Below are positions 7,588-15,153 of a DNA stretch of 30,264 nt, piece by piece. The notes beneath the pieces are model-generated. The model ran no database searches. It was given only the letters and a program-made list of their open reading frames with translations, and was not told where the DNA came from. The translations under genes and the position numbers were made by a program. Within the stretch, counting starts at the first letter, position 1. The number at the start of each line of letters is the position of its first letter. The stretch comes from JADHMP01 sp964386915 (GTDB lineage: Bacteria > Bacteroidota > Bacteroidia > Flavobacteriales > Flavobacteriaceae), in NCBI GenBank assembly GCA_964386915.1, contig CAYLUQ010000019.1:1-30264 (forward strand). Reading direction: 5' to 3'.

Positions 7588-10001
7588 AAACAGTAGCCCA
7601 ATGGTTTAGTGAACAAGGCTGGAAGCCCCAAAGCTTTCAAAAAAAATGCTGGAATGCCTATGCTGCTGGAAAAAATGGAATGTTACACGCTCCCACCGGC
7701 AGTGGAAAAACCTATGCGCTTTGGGGCGCTATTGTGAATGAAGCCCAACAAAATCAATCCCTAACCAAAGGGCCTTATGCCCTTTGGATAACACCCTTAC
7801 GGGCATTGGCTGTGGAAATTCAACAGGCTACTCAAAAAATGAATACGGCTCTATTACCCAACACTGAGGTGGCTCTCCGTACAGGTGACACTTCCCAAAG
7901 TGTTCGGGCAAAACAAAAACGAAATCCTTCTTTTGGCATGGTTACCACCCCAGAGAGTTTACACGTTTTGTTGAGCACAAAAGACCATCAACATTTTTTT
8001 AAGCAGCTTCAAGTGGTGGTGGTAGATGAGTGGCATGAACTCTTGGGCACTAAAAGAGGGGTGCAAGTGGAATTGGCTTTGGCCTATTTGCGATCCTTTA
8101 TCCCACATTTGCGGGTTTGGGGTATTTCTGCCACCATTGGTAATGAAGCATTAGCCCGAACCATTTTGTTGGGAGCTACCCAAAATTATGCGGTTATAAA
8201 AACTAAAATTTCCAAAAAAATAATCGTTAAATCCCTATTGCCCAAAACCATGGAACGTTTTCCATGGCGAGGGCATTTGGGACTACACCTTTTGCCTCAG
8301 GCGTTGGCTTTAATTGAACAATACGAAAGTACTTTGGTCTTTACGAATACTCGTGCCCAATGTGAGCTTTGGTTTCATGCCCTTTTAGACGCCAATCCCG
8401 ATTTAGCAGGACATATGGCCATGCACCATGGAAGCATTGACAAAAAAATTCGCCTATGGGTAGAAGAGGCCCTTCGAAACAAACAACTCAAGGTGGTGGT
8501 TTGCACCTCCAGTTTAGATTTGGGGGTTGATTTTAGTCCGGTGGAAAATTGTATCCAGGTGGGCAGTCCCAAGGGAGTGGGCCGCTTCATTCAACGGGCC
8601 GGACGCAGTGGACACCGTCCTCAAGCCACTAGCACTATTCATTTTCTTCCCACTCATGCCATGGAACTCATCGAGTCGGTTGCCTTGCAAAAGGGCATTG
8701 CGCTGCAACAAATTGAAGATCGAATTCCCTACTTAAATTCCTTTGATGTTTTACTGCAATTTATGATGACCCTAGCCGTAGGGTCTGGGTTTCACCCCAA
8801 GACCCTTTTGCCTGTGGTGCAAGCCACTTTTTGTTTTCAAACCCTAGAGGAAGAACGTTGGCAATGGTTGCTCAATTTTTTGGTTAGAGGCAGTCAAAGT
8901 CTAGAACACTATGACGAATATAAAAAGGTGACTGTTTTGGAAGATGGTAGCTTAAAGGTGTTAAACAAAAGCATCGCCATGCGCCATCGGTTGTCTATGG
9001 GTACCATAGTGAGTGATGCTCATTTGCTTGTGCGCTATCAAAAAGGAGGCCATTTAGGTAGCATTGAAGAGTGGTTTATATCCAAGTTAAATCCAGGTGA
9101 TGTGTTTACCTTTTCCGGGCGTAATTTAGAACTGATCCGCATCCACAATATGGAAGTAATTGTACGAAAATCAAAATCAAAAAAAGCTCGTATTCCAGCT
9201 TGGATGGGAGGTCGCATGAGCTTTAGTGCTCATTTAAGTGACTTATTAAAAAATACACTTTTTGAGATCGAACACAATAAAAGTCCAGAGTTTGAAGCCT
9301 TGCAACCCATTTTTGAGCAACAACAAAAGGAATCAATAGTACCCCAACCGCACCAGCTTCTCATTGAACGTTTTGAAACCAAAGAAGGTCATCATACCGT
9401 TTTCTATCCTTTTGAAGGCTATGCCATTCATGAAGCCTTGGCTAGTTTAATGGCCTATCGTATTAGTTTATGGCAACCTATCAGTTTCACCATGGCCTTT
9501 AACGATTACGGGTTTGAACTCTTATCAGATCAGGCTTTTGATGCACAGGCTTTTTTAGACAACAATTTGTTTAGCCCTGAACACTTGCTAGAAGACCTTC
9601 AAAAAAGCATTAATGTTTCTGAAATGGCCCGAAGACGCTTTCGGGATATAGCGGTCATTTCGGGTTTGGTATTTCAAGGCTTTCCTAATAAACCTCTCAA
9701 AGCCAAACACCTTCAATCTGGGTCTCAATTGTTCTACGAGGTTTTTAAAGATTATGAGCCCGACAATTTGCTCTACCTACAGGCCTTGGAAGAAACGTTT
9801 GATCACGGCATGGAACGGGGACGCTTAACACAAGTGATGGAATCCTTGCAAAACAAAACCCTAGTTTGGCGACCATGCAGTCAACCCACCCCTTTTGCTT
9901 TTCCCATCATTACCGATCGGATACGCACAAAACTCTCTTCAGAAAGCGTTGAAGACCGCATTAAAAAAATGTATCTCCAACTCGAAAAAGCAAGCCGATG
10001 A
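7584..10001 (+). CDS. Ligase-associated DEXH-box helicase (Lhr-Core type)
   Basis: An 805-aa superfamily 2 helicase. Walker A is PTGSGKT with K42, motif II is D148-E-W-H, motif III is SAT in GISATIGN, and motif VI is in RFIQRAGRSGHRP. About 400 residues of Lhr-specific winged-helix and C-terminal core follow. The length corresponds to Lhr-Core rather than full-length Lhr (about 1500 aa). Lhr-Core enzymes translocate 3'-5' on single-stranded DNA and unwind duplexes using ATP. The ATGA overlaps with the ligase upstream and the phosphoesterase downstream place it in the operon core. Whether the four proteins form a physical complex cannot be told from sequence. Confidence 0.93.
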   Translation: MKTVAQWFSEQGWKPQSFQKKCWNAYAAGKNGMLHAPTGSGKTYALWGAIVNEAQQNQSLTKGPYALWITPLRALAVEIQQATQKMNTALLPNTEVALRTGDTSQSVRAKQKRNPSFGMVTTPESLHVLLSTKDHQHFFKQLQVVVVDEWHELLGTKRGVQVELALAYLRSFIPHLRVWGISATIGNEALARTILLGATQNYAVIKTKISKKIIVKSLLPKTMERFPWRGHLGLHLLPQALALIEQYESTLVFTNTRAQCELWFHALLDANPDLAGHMAMHHGSIDKKIRLWVEEALRNKQLKVVVCTSSLDLGVDFSPVENCIQVGSPKGVGRFIQRAGRSGHRPQATSTIHFLPTHAMELIESVALQKGIALQQIEDRIPYLNSFDVLLQFMMTLAVGSGFHPKTLLPVVQATFCFQTLEEERWQWLLNFLVRGSQSLEHYDEYKKVTVLEDGSLKVLNKSIAMRHRLSMGTIVSDAHLLVRYQKGGHLGSIEEWFISKLNPGDVFTFSGRNLELIRIHNMEVIVRKSKSKKARIPAWMGGRMSFSAHLSDLLKNTLFEIEHNKSPEFEALQPIFEQQQKESIVPQPHQLLIERFETKEGHHTVFYPFEGYAIHEALASLMAYRISLWQPISFTMAFNDYGFELLSDQAFDAQAFLDNNLFSPEHLLEDLQKSINVSEMARRRFRDIAVISGLVFQGFPNKPLKAKHLQSGSQLFYEVFKDYEPDNLLYLQALEETFDHGMERGRLTQVMESLQNKTLVWRPCSQPTPFAFPIITDRIRTKLSSESVEDRIKKMYLQLEKASR

Positions 10002-10636
10002 AACAACTTGTGATTGCCCAACACTATTTTTTGTTACATCCCAGCGGAGGTATTTTTTGGGAAGAAACCCAAACCTGGCTTTTGGCCGATGTCCATTTGG
10101 GTAAAGTGGCCCATTTTAGAAAAAACGGTGTAGCAGTGCCGCGCCAAGCCGAAGGTGCTTTCTATAGTAAAATGGAAAAACTGTTTCAAACAGCTTCTCC
10201 CAAACGCATCGTATTTTTGGGAGACCTTTTTCACAGCTATCAAAACAATGAATGGCATTTGTTTGAAGCTTGGACCAAACAGCAACAAGCTCAACTCGTT
10301 TTAGTGACGGGCAATCACGATGTGATTCCCGCTTGGAAATTCAAACAACTGGGGCTAGAGGTTGTGGAGCAGCTCCAAGAGGGTCCCTTTTATTTTTCTC
10401 ATTTTCCTGCCAAAAAAGAAAATCAATTTGTGTTTTGTGGTCACGTTCACCCTGGGGTCAAACTGAAAGGAAGCGGTTTGCAGCAACTCAAACTGCCTTG
10501 CTTTTTTCACTCGCCACAACAACTCATCTTGCCCGCCTTTGGAGCCTTTACGGGTTTACACCTAATAGCACCTAAAGAGGGTGACCGCGTTTATGTTACA
10601 AGCGGCAAAGAAGTGCTAGAATTAAATTCTATTTAA
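9998..10636 (+). CDS. pdeM: Ligase-associated metallophosphoesterase
   Basis: A 212-aa calcineurin-like phosphoesterase. The metal-binding motifs occur in order: ADVHLGK, FLGDLFHS, TGNHD and FCGHVHPG. These are the D-x-H, G-D, G-N-H-D and G-H-x-H signatures of the family. It is the fourth gene of the ligase cluster and starts within the helicase stop codon (ATGA). Relatives in such clusters act as manganese-dependent phosphodiesterases or DNA nucleases, so end processing before ligation is a reasonable role. The exact in vivo substrate is inferred. The symbol pdeM follows general usage for this family. Confidence 0.9.
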   Translation: MKQLVIAQHYFLLHPSGGIFWEETQTWLLADVHLGKVAHFRKNGVAVPRQAEGAFYSKMEKLFQTASPKRIVFLGDLFHSYQNNEWHLFEAWTKQQQAQLVLVTGNHDVIPAWKFKQLGLEVVEQLQEGPFYFSHFPAKKENQFVFCGHVHPGVKLKGSGLQQLKLPCFFHSPQQLILPAFGAFTGLHLIAPKEGDRVYVTSGKEVLELNSI

Positions 10637-10646
10637 TCGGAAGGTT

Positions 10647-10654
10647 TATCTTTA
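10647..10654 (+). promoter_or_regulatory. Possible -7 element upstream of mfd
   Basis: TATCTTTA matches TAnnTTTG in all but the last base. Its predicted RNA start, around 10660, falls before the ATC codon (10671) suspected to begin the full-length mfd frame. No TTG occurs at the proper upstream distance, so transcription may also continue from the ligase operon. Confidence 0.35.
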
Positions 10655-10715
10655 CCAAAAAAAGGCAGCAATCGATTCGTTAGCCGCATTTAAACCACTT
10701 TCTTCTCAAAAAGCG

Positions 10716-13700
10716 TTGGAAACGGCGCTTTCGCAAACCGCTATTGCCCGTGTGAAAGGTTTTGTGGGTTCTGGGCTTAGTTTTCGGTTGGCGGCAGCCT
10801 TTCAAAAAATAGAGCGGTCTTTGGTGTTAGTGGCTCAAAATGCAGAGCAAGCAGCCTACTATCTCAACGATCTAGAACGACTTTTGTCATCTCAAGAGGT
10901 GCTGTTTTTTCCGGCCAGTTATCGAGCAGCCTATACCTCTCAAACCCACGAAAATGCCAATGTGCTTTTGCGCACAGAGGTAATGAATAAGATTACACAT
11001 TCTACCAAACCACGGTTGGTGGTGACCTATCCCAAAGCGGTTTTTGAAAAAATTATTTCCCAACGCACGTTGCGGCAAAACACCTTTACCATTAAAAAAG
11101 AAGATGTCTTGTCTTTGCAATTTATGAATGAATCTTTGTTTGAAATGGGCTTTGAACGGGTTGATTTTGTAACGGCACCAGGTGAATTTGCCGTTAGGGG
11201 AGGCATCATAGATGTGTTTTCCTTTGCCTATCAACACCCCTATCGCATTGAATTTTTTGATGAAACCATAGAGCGTTTATGCACTTTTGATATCAACACC
11301 CAACGTGCCCTTCACAATTTTGACAGCATTGCCCTCACGCCCAATACCTCAACAGTTAGTTTTACTGATAAACGCAAAACCCTCCTCGATTTTTTTCCGA
11401 TCCAAACGGCCTTTGTGATAGAAGATTTTGATCAAACTTCTGAGAAGTTGGAAAAACTTTTTGCCAAAGCCGAAGAAACTTATGAGAAATTAGGTGAAAC
11501 CACTCAGCATCCGCCTCAAACCCTTTATGTTTCCAAAACAGAATGGCAGACAGCCGCCCAATCTAAATGTATTGTACTCCTAGAACGGTCTGAATTGTTG
11601 CCCTCCGACACCCTTGTGCAAATCAAACAAAGTCCCCAGCCTGCTTTTCACAAAAAATTTGATTTACTGCGGGCTCATCTCAATGACAATCATGCCCAAA
11701 ATTATACCAACGTACTTTTTTGTACGAGTGCTTCACAGGCCCAACGTTTTCATGATATTTTTGATTCAATGGAAGAAACCGTTCACTATCAAACGGCAAG
11801 TTTTCCTATCTATCAAGGCTTTGAAGATCTAGAAGCCCAAGTGGCTTATTTTGCCGATCATCAAATTTTTGAACGCTATCACAAATACAATCTGCGATCT
11901 GACAAAACCAAACGGCAAAGTTTGAGTTTAAAGCAACTCACTCAAATGGAGGTGGGCGATTTTGTAACCCATATTGACCACGGCATTGGCCGCTTTGGAG
12001 GATTGCAACGCATTGAGGTTGAAGGACGTTTACAAGAGGCCATCAAACTTCTCTATGGCGAACGAGACATTCTGTATTTAAGCATTCATGCGCTCCATAA
12101 AATCAGCAAATACAACGGCAAAGATGGCACAGTGCCCAAGCTGCATAAACTGGGTTCTAAAGCATGGAAAACCCTCAAGCAAAAAACCAAAAGCAAGGTG
12201 AAAGAAATTGCTTTCAACTTAATTCAACTTTATGCCAAACGCCGTCAAAAAATTGGCTTTGCTTTTGCCCCAGACAGCTATTTGCAACTGGAACTTGAAT
12301 CGAGCTTTTTGTTTGAAGACACGCCAGATCAACTCAAGGCCACAGAGGCCGTCAAGGCCGATATGGAGTCTGAACACCCTATGGATCGTTTGATTTGTGG
12401 CGATGTGGGTTTTGGCAAAACTGAAGTGGCTATTAGAGCTGCGTTTAAAGCTGTGGACAACAGCAAACAAGTGGCGGTGTTGGTGCCCACCACTATCTTA
12501 GCCTTTCAACATTATAAAACCTTTTCCAAACGTCTAGAAGATCTCCCAGTTCGAGTAGACTATCTCAATAGATTTCGATCAACCAAAGACAAAAATGAAA
12601 TCTATAAAGACACCCAAGACGGTAAGATTGATATCCTCATTGGCACCCACCAATTGGTCAATAAAAATTTAACCTTTAAAGATTTAGGGCTTCTTATTGT
12701 TGATGAAGAACAAAAATTTGGCGTAGCCGTAAAAGAAAAATTAAGGGCTTTTAAAACCAATGTGGATGTGCTAACACTCACCGCAACACCCATCCCCAGA
12801 ACCCTTCAATTTAGTTTGATGGCTGCTCGCGATTTATCGGTCATTGCCACTCCTCCAGCCAATCGCTATCCCATAGAAAGCGAAGTGGTTCGGTTTAGTG
12901 AACCTTTAATTCGAGATGCGGTCTTATATGAAATTCAACGAGGTGGACAGGTCTTTTTTATTCATAATCGGGTAGAAAATATTCGCGAAGTAGCCGGTAT
13001 GTTGCAACGCATGGTGCCCGATGCCCGGATTGCCGTTGGACACGGTCAATTGGAAGGGCGTAAATTAGAACAAATTCTCTTGGATTTTATGGACGGCCGC
13101 TATGATGTTTTGGTGGCCACCACCATTATAGAAAACGGCCTAGACGTGCCCAACGCCAACACCATTTTTATCAACAATGCCCATCAATTTGGATTGAGCG
13201 ATTTACACCAAATGCGAGGACGGGTGGGCCGCAGCAATAAAAAAGCCTTTTGCTATTTTATGACACCTCCCTTGAGCAGCATGAACGCACATGCTCAAAA
13301 AAGAATTAAAGCCATTGCTCAATATGCCGAATTAGGCTCAGGCCTACAGATTGCCATGAAAGACTTGGAAATTAGAGGGGCTGGTGACTTGCTGGGAGGA
13401 GAACAAAGTGGTTTTATTAATGACATGGGCTTTGAAACCTATCAAAAAATATTGCAAGAAGCTATTGATGAATTAAAAGAAAACGAATTTAAATCGCTTT
13501 ATAAAGAAACGTCAGACACCCCCAAAACCTATGTGAATGAAGTGCAAATAGACACCGATTTGGAACTCTATATTCCAGAATATTATGTCAATATTGTGAG
13601 TGAGCGATTGAGTCTCTATCAAGAATTAAGTAAAATTAAAACAACCTCTGATTTAGATGCCTTTAAGGCTCAGTTAAAAGACCGCTTTGGAAAATTACCC

Positions 13701-14015
13701 CAAGAAACTGAGGCCTTATTAAAAAGTGTACAACTCAAATGGTTGGCCCAACGTTTGGGCATGGAACGCTTGGTTCTTAAAAAGCAAAAGTGCTTGTGCT
13801 ATTTTATCAGCAATCCTGAAAGTGCTTTTTACAACAGTCCACAATTTAGCCACCTCCTTCAAAAGGTGCAACAAGTTCAAGCTATGGTGCTAAAAGAAAA
13901 ACAGTCTACTGAGGGTGTAAAGCTACTTTTGGTAGTGGAACAAATGGCGAGCGTGGAGGCTGTTATAAATGCCTTTGAACCCTTGGCTTTGGCTAGAGTT
14001 TCTTCAAGTTCTTAA
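10716..14015 (+). CDS. mfd: Transcription-repair coupling factor Mfd
   Basis: A SF2 translocase that releases RNA polymerase stalled at DNA lesions and recruits UvrA. It has 1099 aa if started at the TTG at 10716. An N-terminal UvrB-like region is followed by the RNA polymerase-interaction domain around VTHIDHGIGRF. The RecG-like motor has Walker A GDVGFGKTE (K568) and D663-E-E-Q, then the GRVGRS motif VI and a C-terminal D7 domain. The start is doubtful. The frame is open from 10626, and residues before the TTG (FKPLSSQKALETAL) resemble the usual N-terminus of flavobacterial Mfd, yet no ATG, GTG or TTG exists there; ATC at 10671 would fit the length. The 3' end overlaps the opposing gene by 23 bp. 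Confidence 0.95.
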   Translation: METALSQTAIARVKGFVGSGLSFRLAAAFQKIERSLVLVAQNAEQAAYYLNDLERLLSSQEVLFFPASYRAAYTSQTHENANVLLRTEVMNKITHSTKPRLVVTYPKAVFEKIISQRTLRQNTFTIKKEDVLSLQFMNESLFEMGFERVDFVTAPGEFAVRGGIIDVFSFAYQHPYRIEFFDETIERLCTFDINTQRALHNFDSIALTPNTSTVSFTDKRKTLLDFFPIQTAFVIEDFDQTSEKLEKLFAKAEETYEKLGETTQHPPQTLYVSKTEWQTAAQSKCIVLLERSELLPSDTLVQIKQSPQPAFHKKFDLLRAHLNDNHAQNYTNVLFCTSASQAQRFHDIFDSMEETVHYQTASFPIYQGFEDLEAQVAYFADHQIFERYHKYNLRSDKTKRQSLSLKQLTQMEVGDFVTHIDHGIGRFGGLQRIEVEGRLQEAIKLLYGERDILYLSIHALHKISKYNGKDGTVPKLHKLGSKAWKTLKQKTKSKVKEIAFNLIQLYAKRRQKIGFAFAPDSYLQLELESSFLFEDTPDQLKATEAVKADMESEHPMDRLICGDVGFGKTEVAIRAAFKAVDNSKQVAVLVPTTILAFQHYKTFSKRLEDLPVRVDYLNRFRSTKDKNEIYKDTQDGKIDILIGTHQLVNKNLTFKDLGLLIVDEEQKFGVAVKEKLRAFKTNVDVLTLTATPIPRTLQFSLMAARDLSVIATPPANRYPIESEVVRFSEPLIRDAVLYEIQRGGQVFFIHNRVENIREVAGMLQRMVPDARIAVGHGQLEGRKLEQILLDFMDGRYDVLVATTIIENGLDVPNANTIFINNAHQFGLSDLHQMRGRVGRSNKKAFCYFMTPPLSSMNAHAQKRIKAIAQYAELGSGLQIAMKDLEIRGAGDLLGGEQSGFINDMGFETYQKILQEAIDELKENEFKSLYKETSDTPKTYVNEVQIDTDLELYIPEYYVNIVSERLSLYQELSKIKTTSDLDAFKAQLKDRFGKLPQETEALLKSVQLKWLAQRLGMERLVLKKQKCLCYFISNPESAFYNSPQFSHLLQKVQQVQAMVLKEKQSTEGVKLLLVVEQMASVEAVINAFEPLALARVSSSS

Positions 14016-14652
14016 TTACTTCAAAAGCCGTGTTCACCTGGCTTTCATCCATTAAAATGGTAAATTCATTAGAGGTGGAGATTACCTCGTTGAGGTTGAC
14101 CCCTTCCCAAGAAAGACGCTGAAAAATAAAATAATAAATACCCGGAATGGTAATATTCTCTGTGGGTAATTGCACGGTTATGGAAGAGCGATTTTCAAGC
14201 TTGCTGTTGCACAATTCATTGGCAAAGAAGTTTGCTACCAAATCAGAAATGTTGGCACTCACAATAATATTCGATTCACTCACGCCTCTAGAGGAGGTAT
14301 AAAACACATCTTTTCTGTTTTCAATGGCTCCTAATAACTTGGCTTGAGACAAAAGGAGGGTATCTGAATTCGCAAAACTATAGTCTACCAAAGAAGATCG
14401 AACAGTGATATCGCCCAAGTTTTTCAATACATTCACAATTTTGTGCGTAGAGATAAATTCTAAATTGTCTGAAATTCTTTTTAAAGCCATCACGATGGCA
14501 CCGCTTTTGGCCGGTTTACGAAGGTTTTGTTCAATTTCAGGTTGAATTTCTCGGGCTAGTGAAGTGAGGTTGATAATACCTTGAGAAAGAGCAGTAGAAA
14601 GAAACGGTTTGGTTTTTATGTAGGCCGTAACCTCTGAAGCAATGGTGCGCAT
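13993..14652 (-). CDS. ACT-domain protein, aspartokinase-like, without kinase domain
   Basis: A 219-aa cytoplasmic protein often labelled aspartate kinase in Flavobacteriia, although no amino-acid kinase domain is present. The N-terminal third is helical (MRTIASEVTAYIKTKPFL and onward). The C-terminal part contains two beta-rich segments, around ITVRSSLVDYSFANSDTL and ITVQLPTENITIPGIYYF, with the pattern of aspartokinase-type ACT modules that bind small ligands. The phrase GIYYFIFQRLSWEGVNLNEVIS resembles the helix-strand step of an ACT repeat. Function is unknown; ligand sensing is inferred. It has a strong promoter of its own and ends inside the mfd 3' end (23-bp convergent overlap). The start is the ATG at 14652. 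Confidence 0.8.
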   Translation of the reverse strand: MRTIASEVTAYIKTKPFLSTALSQGIINLTSLAREIQPEIEQNLRKPAKSGAIVMALKRISDNLEFISTHKIVNVLKNLGDITVRSSLVDYSFANSDTLLLSQAKLLGAIENRKDVFYTSSRGVSESNIIVSANISDLVANFFANELCNSKLENRSSITVQLPTENITIPGIYYFIFQRLSWEGVNLNEVISTSNEFTILMDESQVNTAFEVIKNLKKL

Positions 14653-14666
14653 TTGTTATTTTTTCA

Positions 14667-14700
14667 CAAAAGTAGTACTTTTTAAACATTTTGTTACAAA
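14667..14700 (-). promoter_or_regulatory. Bacteroidota-type promoter of the ACT-domain gene
   Basis: On the minus strand TTTG (14700-14697) and TACTTTTG (14674-14667) are separated by 22 nt and match the Bacteroidota consensus in both elements. The gene's ATG lies 14 nt after the -7 box, giving a very short leader. The promoter sits directly after the stop codon of the upstream yraN-like gene. Confidence 0.7.
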
Positions 14701-14707
14701 TTAAACT

Positions 14708-15070
14708 TTAAGTGAAAGGATAAAACGCTTCCTTCAGATGCTCCACCTGCCATTTTCCCTTTTCATAAACAAAGGAGAGGATATCAAATCGCACTTCATA
14801 GGAAAGATTTTTGGACTGCATATAATGATCTGTTGCTTGCACCAAAAGCCTAATTTTCTTTTTTCCAATAAAAGAGGCCGGCGAACCAAAATAGCTGGAA
14901 GAACGGGCTTTAACCTCCACCACTACCAAGGTGTTGTTCTCAAGGGCAATGAGGTCTATTTCGGCTTTTAGATAGCGATAATTGCGGGCTAAAATAAGAT
15001 AGCCTTTTTGTTGAAGATATTGTGAAGCTCGGTTTTCAGCAGCTTGTCCAAAGTCATAACTTTTGCTCAT
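14708..15070 (-). CDS. YraN/UPF0102 family, predicted nuclease-fold protein
   Basis: A 120-aa protein of the UPF0102 family, which has a restriction-endonuclease-like fold related to Holliday junction resolvases. Seen in the sequence are GQAAENRASQYL near the N-terminus, LKAEIDLIALE and VVVEVKAR. The latter two supply the acidic D and E-x-K residues of a PD-(D/E)XK-like site. The length is typical. The activity of the family is poorly defined, so nuclease function is inferred from fold. It is divergent from metG, with 83 bp between the two start codons, and a weak -7 match TAACTTTA lies at 15099-15092. The ATG at 15070 gives the usual start MSKSYDFGQAAEN. Confidence 0.88.
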   Translation of the reverse strand: MSKSYDFGQAAENRASQYLQQKGYLILARNYRYLKAEIDLIALENNTLVVVEVKARSSSYFGSPASFIGKKKIRLLVQATDHYMQSKNLSYEVRFDILSFVYEKGKWQVEHLKEAFYPFT

Positions 15071-15133
15071 GGAATAAGATTTTGTGCCTTTTAAAGTTAC
15101 ATCCTCTGGAACGGATATCCATGGGAAAATGTC

Positions 15134-15141
15134 TATTTTTG
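15134..15141 (+). promoter_or_regulatory. -7 element of metG
   Basis: TATTTTTG is a full match to TAnnTTTG and ends 12 nt before the chosen metG ATG at 15154. The predicted RNA start is around 15148. The -33 TTG is not recognisable at the normal distance. The site supports the start at 15154 over the longer open frame, which begins inside the yraN-like gene. Confidence 0.45.
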
Positions 15142-15153
15142 GAAAAATTTTTG

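Noticed and set aside
15022..15153. 44-residue N-terminal extension of metG
   Set aside because: It overlaps the start of the divergent yraN-like gene, has no MetRS homology, and a -7 element lies just before the ATG at 15154.
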